40,041 bases of DNA from assembly GCF_000142905.1 (NCBI RefSeq), contig NW_013657618.1:42291-82331 (forward strand). The letters are read 5' to 3'. Source of the DNA: Thecamonas trahens ATCC 50062. Lineage: Eukaryota > Apusozoa > Apusomonadida > Apusomonadidae. Under the pieces are notes generated by a model. It saw only the letters and a list, made by a program, of their open reading frames with translations. It was not told the origin of the DNA and made no database searches. Each line of letters starts with the position of its first letter. Position 1 is the first letter of the stretch. A program made the position numbers and the translations under genes. Below, piece by piece: positions 18,149 to 31,000 of the stretch.

Positions 18149-18991
18149 ATGTCCGACCGCCTCCCATACACCCCGCCGTACGCACCAGGCCACCGCTCGG
18201 TCGAGTACCGGATCCCAGTCCCGACGTCGCTCGACGAGTACCAGAAGGCGCTGCACTACATGACCGGGCGGACGGCCAAGAAGGAGGTGGAGACCGGCGA
18301 CTCGGGCGTCGAGCTCATTGTCTCGGAGCCGTTTGACGACCCGGCGCGCGGCGGTAAGGGCGTGTACACCGAAAAGGTGTACCACCTCGAGTCGCGCATG
18401 CCGGCTGTCGCCCGCAAGCTCCTGCCCAACTCGGCCAAGGTCGTCCATGAGTTCTGCTGGAACGCCTTCCCCAACATCCGCACTGAGCTCCACGTCCCGT
18501 TCTTCAAGAAGGCCTCGGTCATCATCGAGTCGCGCCACGTCGAGGGCCTCGACGTGCCCGACTCGGTCTTTGCCGACGCCGAGCCGTGCCCGTCCGACAC
18601 CCCGGTCGTCGTCCTCAACATCGCCTCGGATCCCACGCCCGAGAAGGATGCCTGCGACGAGGAGGAGCCCTCGCTGGTCTCATCCGCTACCACCGGCCGC
18701 CTCCCGCTGGCCCGTGACTGGCTCGACACCGCCGCCGCAGGCACCGCTGCCAAGGACACCCCCTACATCACCGTCTGCAAGCGAGTCATGCTCACCTTTA
18801 GCTACACAGGTGTCCAGAAGAAGGGCGAGACCTCGGGCCTCGACTCGTACAAGCCTATCTTCCTCACCACCCATAAGCAGCTGGTCTCCTGGATCGACGA
18901 CTGGTTCCCCATGACGCTCGAGGACTGCCGCAACTTTGAGATCGAGATCCTCGAGCAGCTCGAGGCCTCCAAGTCCAAGCCTGAATCCTAA
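18149..18991 (+). CDS. phosphatidylinositol transfer protein, class I-like
   Basis: START-like lipid carrier of 280 residues that swaps phosphatidylinositol and phosphatidylcholine between membranes. Matches to animal PITPs run the full length: EYRIPVPTSLDEYQ at the N-terminus, the YTEKVYHL segment holding the Thr and Lys that bind the inositol headgroup, CWNAFPNIRTE with the conserved Asn, then GRLPLARDW, ITVCKRVMLTF and LVSWIDDWFPMTLEDCRNFE with the conserved Glu. The animal membrane-docking Trp-Trp pair is replaced by Tyr-Thr in FSYTGVQ. The extension of about 10 residues before the conserved start and the chosen ATG both look natural. An in-frame Met 37 codons upstream lies in C-rich spacer and is rejected. 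Confidence 0.93.
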   Translation: MSDRLPYTPPYAPGHRSVEYRIPVPTSLDEYQKALHYMTGRTAKKEVETGDSGVELIVSEPFDDPARGGKGVYTEKVYHLESRMPAVARKLLPNSAKVVHEFCWNAFPNIRTELHVPFFKKASVIIESRHVEGLDVPDSVFADAEPCPSDTPVVVLNIASDPTPEKDACDEEEPSLVSSATTGRLPLARDWLDTAAAGTAAKDTPYITVCKRVMLTFSYTGVQKKGETSGLDSYKPIFLTTHKQLVSWIDDWFPMTLEDCRNFEIEILEQLEASKSKPES

Positions 18992-19071
18992 CGTAGCCCC
19001 CCCCACCCCCCCACCCATGCCACCTCCACCCCCCCCCCCCTCCACCCCCCGTCAACCATCTCCACAGGAGC
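18992..19071 (+). promoter_or_regulatory. 80-bp C-rich spacer with splice-acceptor-like end
   Basis: Only 80 bp part the PITP stop from the UBR4 start. The spacer holds several C-runs, including 13 C at 19029-19040, and ends CATCTCCACAG followed by GAGC and the ATG. Pyrimidine tract plus CACAG just before a start codon resembles an acceptor for a leader intron or trans-spliced leader. Confidence 0.5.
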
Positions 19072-22000
19072 ATGTCGTCCGGACCCGGAGGAGACCCGGA
19101 TGCCGATCTGATGCTGGCCATCGAACTGTCCAAGTCATCGTACGCCGAGGAACAGGCTAACAAGCCGTCGTCGGACGGTGGTGGCGAGAGGTCGCCGCCG
19201 CCTCCATCGCCGACGTCTGCTTCCTCGGGCAAGACTGCTGCACGCATTTCGCCGCTCTCCACTGCACTGGACGAGTTGGTGGCCTTTCTCAAAGAGGCAG
19301 ACCTTCTGGCTGCGCTCGTCTGGTCGCCGCCCAAGGTCAAGGCCCACATTCATCCGCTGCTCCTGGTCATCCAGGCCACGCCCGAGCCGAACGTCGACCA
19401 GCTCGAGTACATCACGGCGCTGGTCAATCTCTTTGTCTCCTCGCTCCTTGCTGCAGACTTCTCCAAGCTCGTCCGCGGCCGCAGCGATGCCGGCCACGAG
19501 CTGCTGGCCCAGTTTGTCCGCGAGCTTGTCGCATGCCTCGCCTCGGCTGTTCTTGGCTACCTCGAGTACACCTCGTCGGACACCTTTGCCGCCTTTGCTA
19601 TGACTGCCGGCGCCAACGACGCCGACCCGTTGCGTGCCCGCCTTGATTTGGCCGCTCGTGTCGCCGCCATCCGCTCGAGCCTCCTCGTCCTCCTCACCAC
19701 CCTCACCTCGCCCAAGGTTGTCATTACCAAGGGCGCACTCGCCCGTCTCCGTCTCGACTTTAAGGCCCAGCCGCCGGCCTTTGACGACGCCGAGTACACC
19801 GACGCCACCGCTCCGCCGCATGTCACCCTCCTCGACCTCGACGCGTACCTTGCCGAGAGCCCACAGTCGGCCACCCGCGCAAAGTGGAAGGCACCGGCGC
19901 GCTGGAAGTCGCAGGCCTCATCCGCCGGTGATCCGGGCACAGGGGCCGAGTCGGCTACTACCGTGTCAGGCGACGCCTCCTCGGCAGCGCCTGCCAGCCC
20001 TACACTCAACAATCCGCTCGCTGCCAAGCTCGCTGCACTCGTCCGCGTCCTCCCTCCGGCACCCGAGTCTGGCCTCGCCTCGCCTCTCGCGGGCGCTGGG
20101 CAGGCCGGATCAGGGTCCTCGGCTGGCGCGGGAGTCGCAGACACTACCGAGCCGGCCGACGGTGCTGCCGCGGCTGCCGCGGCGAGCACTCCGCCGCTAA
20201 CTCGCGCGCTGCTTCTCACGGAGACTGCGGCCGTAGTCTTTGGCGAGCTCCGCGGTGTTGCCCGCCTCCTCGGCATGTGTCTTGCACTCCTCTCCTCCCC
20301 GCCTCCGCTCGACGACCCGGTCGCTGCTGTTGAAGCCTCGTCGCTCGTCGACTTTGTCGTTGCCACCGTCGAGCTCGGCGGAGCCGTTCCCGACGCTTTC
20401 CGGTCGCCCGACCACGCTCTTCGGGCCGCTGCGCTTGCGCTTGCCCTCGTCGACGTCTACGAGGCCTCGCTTGCCGCCGCCGCCGCCCGCGCCGAGGTTC
20501 CGAGCTGCGACGACGCCGTTGCTGCCGACGCCGACGGCCTGGCCGCCGCCAATGCCACTGCCAGCTGGCACGGCTCGCTAGTCGCGCCCGACACACTTGC
20601 TGCCGTCCTCGACTTTGCCGCCGTCCACTGCGACTCGCGGGTCCTCGCCACCAACACAGCACTGGCCCTTGGTCTCCGGATCCTGCTCTCGGGCCCGCGC
20701 GGCGCAGGCGTGTCGCTCGCTGCGCTCGACGGACCCGCCCTTGCCGCCTGGCAAGGCCCGCGGTCGCTCTTCCTCAACGCCGAGCTCCTCCGCTACGGCA
20801 CCTCGCTCATTCTTGCCGAGCTCTCGCGCCCGCCCACTGCCGCGCTCTCCATCCCGGTCTTTTCGCCGAGCGCCCCGGCCTCGGCCCTCGAGCTCCTGCC
20901 CGGCCTCACGCTGGACCTTGCCGAGGCCCACAGCCCGGCCGAGCTCACTGCCACGCTTGCGCCGCTTCTCCTCGACAGCGCGCTTGTCGTCCTGCTTCTG
21001 GCTTACGCTGCCGAGCCTACCGCGCCGAATGGCGGCGCAGATACGTCGGAAGGCGCAACCAGTTCGATGCTTGCATCTGCGGCTTCGCCCAAGACGCCTG
21101 CCTCGCAGTTGTCATCCGGCGGCCCGCCGCCGCCTCCACCACCGCCGCCGCCGCCGACCATTCCGGCCTCGCGCGTTGCCCACAAGCGTCGCGACCGCGA
21201 CGACGATGATGAAGACAGCGACGACGTTGACATGTTCTTCGGCGGCCTCTTTGACGACGACTCGGAGGACCCCGCTTGTGAGGGAGAGTCCAAGGACGCG
21301 GCTGCCGCGGCGTCGGTTGCTGCGACCAGCGCGCTTGCTGCCGGTCCGCCGGCCGCGCCCGCTGTCCGCTGCCTCTTCACCTCGCGCGCCATCGCCCGGT
21401 TTGGCGACGCGCCGAGCAGGGCCTCCATGGCGGCCGCTGCCGCCGCCGATGCTGCCGTGCTCGCTCGCCACCTGCACTCGCTCCTTGTCCGTCACATCTT
21501 TGTGGCAAAGGATGCTCTCGGAGAGCTCACCCCACTCGGCCGTGCGTTGGCCTCCGCCGTTGCCGAGAACAGCGTTTTTCACAAGGCCCACCTCGACGCC
21601 ATCCTCCTCGTTTGCGCCTCTTGCGCTGCGCCTGTTCCGGGCTCTGCCGTCGCTGCAACCGACGCTACTGCGGAGCAAGGCAAGGCGGGTCTGACGACTC
21701 CGCTCGTCTCGGCCGGGCCTCTGCGGACAGCGTTCCGGCTCCTCACTCAGCACGTGGTCGCGTACGGCTTCCTCACGCCGCCGCTCGTCGACGCCGCCCT
21801 CGACGCCGCAGGCCTTGCTGCCGGCATCTGGCCGCTCAACATGTCCACCGAAACCCTTGTCTTTGTCACGCGGGTCATCGTGTATGTCCTCTCGCCGCAC
21901 TCGACACACGCATCCACCGCCGCAAGCCTCGCGCCTCGCGTCTGGACCTCCTTTGCCGCTTCGCTTGCCGCAGCCTCGGCTGGCGCGCTCGCGGCATCGG

Positions 22001-25000
22001 CGTCGGCTTGGGAGCTCCACCTGCCGCGCGAGGCTAGCCTCGTCCTTCTCCTCGTCTTTGCGCTCCTTGAGCGCGAGGAGCAGGCCAACTACCTTGGCGC
22101 GGTCGCCGATGTGGTCGTCGACCTCTCTGCTGCTTCGAACGCTGCGCCGGCGCGGGTTCTTTTCCTCGGCCACCTTGTCCAGCTGTACGAGGCCATGGCA
22201 AGCCTCGCGGCGTCGGCAAGCGCCGTAGACAAGCTGCCGTCGTGGCTCGTCGAGGTCGTGACTGGCGAGGTCCTCGGCGCCACCCCTGGCGCGCCTGCCT
22301 CGGTCGCCTGGCCTGCCCCGCTCGCCGCCCACAACGCCGACTCGCTGCAGGCTCTTGCCGATGAGCTCGACGCGGCCAACGAACTGTACCCTCCGTTTTC
22401 GGCAGTCTTCTTTGAGCTCCTCCCGCCGGCGCTCACCCGTGACCCGTCACCGCTTGCAGAGCTTCCGTCCGCCGCCTACGGTGCCGCCTCGCTCCTGACC
22501 TTCACGCTGCGCTCGAGTCGCTCCTCCTCGCTGTGCCTGCTCCTCTGGCGGCTGCTCCCTCGGCGGCCTTTTCGTCGCCGAGCACACGAGCTCACTCGCA
22601 TGGCGCCTCCTCGGCCGCCTCCCAGCGCCGCCGCAAGTTCTCCTCCCGCTCCTTGCCGAGCCGGCCGCGTTTTGGGCGGACGTCCCGCGCGATCTTCGCG
22701 GCGCACACGCTCTCCGCACCCTTGCCCGCGTCATGACGCTTGACGCCGGCGTGCCCCCGGAGACAGTTGCCAACTTTGATATCACCGCCTCGCTCGACGC
22801 CCTCTTTGCGCTCTATACCTCGCTCGCCAACGCGCCGTCTGATGCGCTCGCTCCAGGTGGCTCGCGCTTTGCCCACTTTCTGGCCCTCTGGCTCGAGACC
22901 GTGCTCGGCCTCGCCGCCGGCCCGGCCCCGTCTGCTGATGCTGACGACGCCACCGCTGCTCGCGCCGCCGCCTTTCACGCGGCACTCACGTCGTACGTCG
23001 ACTCGCACGCACCGCAGCTCCTCAACGCCTCGGTTTCACTCATTCAGGCCACGGCCACCGCCTCGCGCGAGCTGGTCCTCTCGGTCCTCTCCTCGCCACC
23101 GGACGCAGCCGACCTTGCCCCGGGCGTGCTCGACTCCAAGGTTCGCGCTCTCGACGCCATCATGACTCTTGGCTCGACCAAGGCCAAAGTCAAGTCGGTC
23201 ATGTCACGCGCAGGCTTTCCGGATGATCTCTGCACCGCATTGAGCACCTGGTCCGACTTTCGGGGCTCGCGTCTCGCCACGCTCTCCGGCTTTGTCGACG
23301 TTGAGCTCGACGCGCCGGCGCCGGCGCCGGCTGCGTTCCAGACCCCGTCGGGCAAGGGCGTCCGCAGCACGTCGTCTGCTCCTCCCGCCTCACCGGCGCC
23401 GAGCAAGTCGAGCTCGCTGGCACCGGGCCTCCGCGCCGAGGCTCGGCCAGCCCCGTCGGACGAGAATGCCTGGGGTCTCCTTGCCCTGCCACAGCCGGCG
23501 GCCATGGCCGCCGCCGCACTCTCGGGCGCTCTCCTCCCACCGCCCACTGCCTGTGCCGCCAAGGTGGACGCAGGCCGGCTCTCGCGCCTCCTCACGGCCC
23601 TCGTCTCACTACTCAGCACTGTCACCGACGTGCTCGAGGCGACCAACGAAGCCTCGCTTGCTGAGCTCGACGTCATCGCCACTCACTTACCGGACCTGCT
23701 CCCACCGCTTCTTGACTTTGTCTTTGACTCGCGCTTCGACTTTCTCAAGCAGGGCGTCCGATCCATCATCGAGTCGCTCCTGCCGACCACCGAGCAGTTT
23801 ACCAACACTGCCGACCTTTTCAAGCTCCAGCGCCTCGAGCGGCTCTTCACCGACGTGGCTGTCGCTCAGGGCGACACTGCCGCCGTGCCGGCCACGCCCG
23901 TCGCCGACACGGGCGCCTCTTGGGCTGTCCACATGCATGCCGGCGGCTCATTTGCCGCCATCGAGCCGATCATCCTCGACGCGCTCACCTACTTTGAGAA
24001 GCTCGCCAAGTGCTCGCGCGCCCGCAACGTCGGTGTCTTTTACTCGGTCATTGACGCCGAGGCCGCGACCGCGCCCGAAGGCGCCGCCCCGCGCTTCCCA
24101 GCCGGCGTCGACCTTCCGCGTGGCTCGCTCGCCCCGCTCCTCAAGCTCCTCATCCACAACACCTCGCTTGACATTAACCGCACCGCGCTGCAGTACCTGC
24201 TTCTGCTCCTCTCCCAGACCCACGGCGACCTCATCAAGGCCGACCAGCGTTCCGGAACCAAGAAGAGCAAGCTCGCCCGCCTCCGCAGTGCGTCGCCGGC
24301 CTCGTCACCGCGAAGCTCCGGCTCCGGCCCCGGATCCGGCTCCGGTCCCTCGCTCTCTGCTGATGAGCTCGCCGCGCCGGTCTATTTTGACTACGTCCTC
24401 GCCTCGCTTGCAAGCCTGGAGCCGGCAGGGCGCCGGACGTGGTTCGCAGAAAAGCTGCTTGGCACTCTAGTCGCACCTGTGGCGGCCGACGCCGAGCCGA
24501 CGGTCGCAGCCCCGCCACGCGAGCTCCGCGCCCTCACCGCCCGCTTTATCCGCCGCCTCGTTCGCATGGGCTCATCCGCGGCCGCCCGCGCCGCAAGCGC
24601 CACCGAGCCCGATCCGTCGCCGACCTCGGGCACATCGCCGGCGTCGACCGTCACTAACACCGTCCAGTCGCTCCTCGACTCACATCCATCCGAAGCCGGC
24701 CAGCTCGTCTTTGACGCACTCCTCGCTTCGCTCGATGACGCCTTTTCCACCTACGCCGGGTGCGCACAAGAGTACTTTTACCTTTTGCAGGAGCTCGCTC
24801 TTGCCCAGAACCAGCTTCCGACCCTGCTCGAGGCCGTCGTTGCCCTGCTCAAGGTGTGGAACGCAGCGCCGGACCCGACGGCCGTCTTGCTCTCCACGCC
24901 GCGGCTGCAGGGCCTCGGCATGCTCCTCGACTTTGTTCGCGAACTCATGCTCCTCTGCAAGCAGCACGCGCCACTACAGTCGTCTAACATGGGCCGCTCC

Positions 25001-28000
25001 GTCTCGCTCGAGAACATTGCCGCTCTCGCCGCCATGCGCTCCGGTCTTGCCTCTCCCAAGACCCCGTCGAACCGCCCGCTCCCGCCCATGGCGCTCTCCA
25101 CGCCAATCCGTCCGGCTCAAGACTCGGCCGCACTCGCCGCGCTCGCCGAGGCAAAGGACGGCATCCTCTCCGACCTCGCTTCGGAGCTCACCCAGGCCTC
25201 GTCGGCCGTCGCTCCCGACGCCGAAGACGCCCTGCTCGAGTACCGCATGTCACAGCTGGCCCAGCTCCGCTCCGATGTGACCGCAAGCCCGGGCAGCGGT
25301 GCCACCGACAGCTCTCGCCCCGCATCTGATGGCCCGACCCCGCTGACGTTTGGCGGCCAGTCCAAGGCCGAGCGCGAGGCGCAGGAGCTCGCGAGCCTCT
25401 GCTGCACCTTTAAGGATACCGGCACAGACTACTCGCAGCAGCATTGGTACTACTGCTACACCTGCTCGCTCGTCTACTCGGAGGGGTGCTGCTCGGTCTG
25501 CGCGCGCGTGTGCCACGACGGCCACGATCTCTCCTACGCCCGCTACTCGCGTTTCTTCTGCGACTGCGGCGCCGGCGCCGGCCGCGGCGGTGGCTGCATT
25601 GCTCTCCACCCACGCGAGTACGTCCCCGGCCTCGCCGACGCCAAGGCCAAGGCCACTGCCGGCGACGACCGCGACGACCGCGACAACGCCGAGACCGGCC
25701 CGCCGCTCACCCCATCGTCCGCCCGCTCGCCAAACAAGGACCCGTTCCGTGGCCTCGATACCTCCAAGCTCGAGGCCGAGATGGAGGCGCTCTCGCTCGC
25801 GTCGCAGATCTCACAGCACGCCCGTGAGCCGCTTGTCCGGCTCCTCAAGGACGAGGGCACTGCCTCGGTCGTCCTCCGCCTTGCCTCAGCCCTTCTTCTC
25901 GCCGCGAAGGACGCCACCGCTGCGGCTGCCGCGGCAGCCACCCAGGGCGGTGCGGGGTCGGCAGCGACCGCGTCTCACTCGGACGTCCTGCCCTCGTACC
26001 TTGAGTCGGACAAGTTCAACGCGTCCGCGTCCGTGACCAAGGCCTCGTCGTCGATCCTCTTCCAGCAGACCCACACCTCGTCGGGCACTTTTACGCCACA
26101 GTTTCAAGAGTCCGAGTCGCGCGCCACCGCCGAGCTCATCCAGCAGGCTCTCATCAAGCGCGCAGTGGTTGCTTTTGATCCTGCGAGCCGCATGGCGTAC
26201 GCGGAAGGCGCTTGTGTCGTGCTTGCTGACGGCACTGCCCTTGGCTCTACAGAGTCCTCGTCGTCGCTCAACAAGTCGGCGCTCCCGCAGCTTTGCTCGA
26301 CCAACCTTGAGTTTGAGCCGTTGTACATGACGTTCAACCCCGCGGCGCCGGCCTTTCTTGCCGTCGCCGGTCTTCGCAAGGCCGCAGTTGTCACCTACAA
26401 CGCGTCTGGCACCGCCGTCGACATTCTGCCGATCATGCTCTCGCTTGAGCTCTTTGGCGGCTCGCTTGTCATCCTCGGCGTCCACTGGGTGCCAGGCTCG
26501 GAGACCAAGCTTGTTGTCGCCACCAACCAGTGGGTCAAGGTCTACGACCTTTCATCGGACACCTTTGCGCCCATCAACTACTTTTCCATGGATGGCATCG
26601 ACAGCATTCGTGACATTACCGTGACCACGGATCCAGCGGCGGACGTCCCACTCATGTTCATCATCACTGGGCGCGGGCTCATTTTCAAGCAGCAGATTTT
26701 CGACGCTGCCGACGGCGGCGAGTACATCATCACCGACGCCGTTGCCATCGAGCCCTCGGTCCGCTCCAACAAGGGTATCGCCATCGAGTACTCAACAACG
26801 CTCCGCGTTCTCTTTGCCTCGTACGGCAACGGCTCGGCGTATGCCTACCGCCTCGACGAGTCAATGGGCATCGCCTACGAGGCCCTCGAGCTCAAGAACT
26901 CGTCGTCGTTTGACTCGCCCTCGTTCTCCTCGGGCTCGTCTAGCTCGTTCTACTCGTCCAAGAAAAAGTCGCGCTCGCTCCCGCTCAATCCGACTATCGA
27001 TACCTACTCGCGCTTCATCGAGCTCCCACAGTACCGTGGCCTCGTCCTTGCCCTCTCCAAGTCGGGCTTTGTCCCGGTTGTCTTTCTCTTTGAGGGCAGC
27101 TCTGTCACATACCAGAAGCTCTCGTGCAACTCGACGTCGTACATTGTTGGCTGCGCCCCGTTGGTGCCCAAGGTCGATGACCTCTCGGCTTACGCACCCG
27201 GATTCTCCATTCTCCAGGACGACGGCACCCTCTCCATCTTTGCCCTCACCAACTCGCAGCGCTCCAAGCTCCGCGCCCTCAAGTACGGAAGCCAATCAAG
27301 CGCGAACAGCGGCTCGGGCCAGGCTGGAGGCAAGTCATCGGCCTCGGGCGAGGCCTCGAGCTCCAACTCTCGCGGCCGCATCTCGCGTGGGGAGCTGGCC
27401 ATTGGCCGCCGCACGCTTCGCTCGCGCTCCAAGTCTGGGGGCAAGGGCTCGCGGAACGACAGCAGCAACAGCAGTGGCGGCGGCGATAGCGTCGACGCGG
27501 CTTCCAGCAAGTCCGGAAAGACCGTCTCGTGGAATGTTGCGACCGATGGTGGTGACTCGGGGCTCGCGCCGGCGTCGCGTCTCTCAGACGCAGCGTACGA
27601 CCCAGCAAAACTCTCGGTATTTGGCGCACTCGTCGAGACTTACCGACAGGCCACCGACCGTGACGACGAAGACGATGCTGTCAGCAGCTCGGCCCGTGGC
27701 CCACAGGGCTCGGGCTCGGGCTCGGGCAAGCACTCGAGCAAGCGAGGCAAGAAGAAGACAAAGAAGGGCCCCGGGAGCTCCGGCAGCTCCGGCGGCTCGG
27801 GCACTGAAACCGACGACGACGATGCCAGCTCGTGGCCCTCGCTTCCGGCCACGTTTTTCGAGGACAAGCGCCGGGTCACGTCCAGCGTCACCTTTACCGG
27901 CGATCTTCCGTCAGGCATGTCGTCGTCCGAGGCTCATTCGCGGCTGACGTCGACCGACAACTCGCTCGTTGCACCGTCGACCACCATGCGCCTCACGGTG

Positions 28001-31000
28001 GCCATCAACGACTCGTCGGTGGTTCTTTGTGGTGTCCGCATTCTGCTTGGCAACTCGGACCTTGCCGCTATCCCGCAGCATGTCAAGGTCCACGGCCGGA
28101 CCCTCAAGACCAAGTCTGACGTCCGCCGTTGGTACGACATTCCGTTTACCCTCGACGAGTCAGTCCAGTCCGAGTCGCAGTTTGAGATGGAGTTTGGCGC
28201 GCCGGCTTGCTCGGGCTACTCATCGGTTCATCCTGCTGTTGACCAGATCGAGGTCTACGGCCTTGCCAAGTCGGACTTTGACTATGAAGCTGCGTTGACC
28301 GCCGCCGCTGAAAAGGCCGCCGCCGCCGAGAAGGCTGCCTGCTCGGCTTCCGCCAACTCCGCCGCCGACTCGGCCGCCGCGAATGCCGGCAAGCCCGAGG
28401 TTGTCTCACAGGTCGAAACTGTTGCCCAGTCGGCTCTTGCCATCCTCTCCGAGTACTTTACGCTCGCGCTCACCTCGTCGTCGCTGCTCATGGCCGACCC
28501 GCTGCGGGCAGACATTCTGGAGCGCCTCCCCGCACTGCTTGCCGCCCACTCGACAGGCCCGCTACATGTGCCGCTCAAGGCGTTGCTGCGGGCAACGCAC
28601 GGCTCAGCCGACGCCTACTACCGTTCGTCCGACCATGTCATGCTCTCCAATCTGGCGGACGAGCTGGCGGCGGCGACCGTTGCGGGCACCGCTCTACCAC
28701 CGGCCGTGCTCGAGGCCCACATCAGAACACTGCGCAAGCTCTCAAACCATCGGCTCTCGAACCTCTCGCTCTTCCTCCTCCGCTCGCCCACGGTCATCGA
28801 CGCCGTCTGCCACGCCTTTTGGGCTGTGGTCGACTCGGCTCCCGGCCTGGCGGCTTTCGAACTACCCGAGGATGTGGCGTCGGGCCTTGCCGAGGTTCTT
28901 TACGGCTACGCCCTGCATCTCAACGCGCTCTGCAGCGTGCCGGCCGAGGCCGTCACGGCCGTTGCACCGGCCTTTGTCCACCTGCGCAAGCTCCTGCTCA
29001 CGCCCCACTCGCGAACTCTACGGGCAGTCACCGCCCGCTCGCTGGCATCGATCGGGCGGACCGCGCTTGATCCAGAGCTCGCCGCTGCTCAGGGCGATCC
29101 CAACGAGCTTTCAGTGGCGACAGCCGGTGCTGCCCTCGATGCCCTCTACCGCTCGACTGAAGGCAAAGCATGCGATGGGTGCGGGACGAGACCCATCGTC
29201 TCTGTCCGCTTCCACTGCGCACAGTGCGTCTCGTTTGACCTCTGCGCCGGCTGCGCCGCCGCCCATGCCGCGCCCAAGGGCTCGGCCGGCCCGGCCCGCA
29301 CCGCGCTCGAGGCCAAGGCCGAGCTTCGTGGCCACTCATTCGACCACAACCTTGTCGAGGTGCCCATCTTTGGCGAACTCCCCACGCTCGAGAGCTTCCT
29401 CGGCAGCCTGGATGCCGAGTCGGACGCTATGGCAGGCGCCTCGCTGGCCTTTGGCACTGGCCTTGCAGCTGACCTTCCGCGCCACATTCTCACCCACCTC
29501 CTTGACTCGGTTGCCGAAGCGGTGGAGAGTGGGCTGACGACGCCGGATGCTGCACTCCGCGGCGACCAGCTAGTGCCGCTGCTGCAGGTTGTCTACGCAC
29601 TCGCGTCAAACGGTCTCCGCGACGTGTGGAGCGACCTCGATGAGCTCTCGCCGGCACTCTCGCGAGAGGTCCTTGCTCACCGCATGTCGATCTTTGTCTC
29701 CAAGGTTCTCCCGCCGCAACTCGCACAGTCTGTCGACAGCCTCGCCCCGCACGAGGCCACACCGCTCGGCGAAGCTTACCTCCTCTCGATCTCGCTCGTC
29801 ACGCTGCTGACCTCGGACCGTGAGACGGTGTTTGCACTCGCGGCCGAGGCTGCCAACTCGGGCTCGACCTCAAACGACGCCGAGCTGACATCCGAGCCGG
29901 TGTCCGGCGAGGCGGCGACGTCGTCATCGTCTAAGCGCGGCGGCCTGGTTGTCGACACCTCTCGCGACCAGGTCCATGTCATGGACAAGGCGCGCGAGTC
30001 CCGTCGATTCAAGGCCATGCACGACGCGCTCGACGCGCTTGTCGGAGCTGTTGCCACCTCGCCGGCGGTCACCACCGCCGTCGCTGTCCTTCGCAAGCTC
30101 CTGGAGACTCGCTTCCTCTCGCGCTCGCCGGACGCACTCGAGGCCTCGCGTGCATCGCGCGGCAGCGTGGCGCACTCGATGCCGGGCGCGCTGCTCAAGT
30201 CGGCGCCCAAGGTCGAGCCAGTGTACCCGCTCTCGCCGTTCTTTGCTGAGGACTTTGTGGCGAGCAGGTGCAAGTCAGGCAAGGCTGATGCGCTCTTTGC
30301 CGACTTTTCTGACCTTCTTGCTCGCGGCCTTCTCAAGTTCCTCGGCTCACTCTTCCCGATTCGCGACCCAGGCGTTCCCGAGACCAAAGTCGACGAAGCC
30401 GGCAAGGGCGAGGGCGAGGGCGAGGGCGAGGGCAAGGGCAAGGATGATGCTGAATCCGAAGCCAGCGCCGAGGCCGAGGCCGAGCCGGTCACCCGCGACG
30501 CGGTCGCAGCCGAGTTTACGCAGGCCTTTGCAGGCTTTGTGTGGGACGAGGTGACACTCGAGCCAAGCTCACCAGTGGTTGCTGCGCTTGCGGAAGCCGA
30601 CGTCCTCGACCTGCTCTGCGCCTATGTGGAGACGCCGCAGACCGCGTTTGCGCGGATGGATGCCAAAATGGTGCTTCTCTCCGTGGCCGGTTCGATCAAG
30701 ACTCTTTACCAGCTCCGCGACCGGTATGCGCTGCAGCAGGCCGAGGCAGCGCTCGACGCGCTTGCTGCGGCCTCGCACAACTTTGACGACGAGCTGCCGT
30801 ACGATGCGACAGTCACCTTTATCCAGACGACCAAGGCCATGCTCGCCATTGCCGCGGCGCGGCCGGCCAACTGGCAGGCGTACACGGCGTCGCGACCGGC
30901 ACTGCTGGCCCGGCTACTGGGCGTGGTGCCCAAGGTGCCGCACGAGACATGGGAGACTCTGCTCCAGTTGGCTGTCCTTGCCCTTGTCTCGCTCCCGCTG

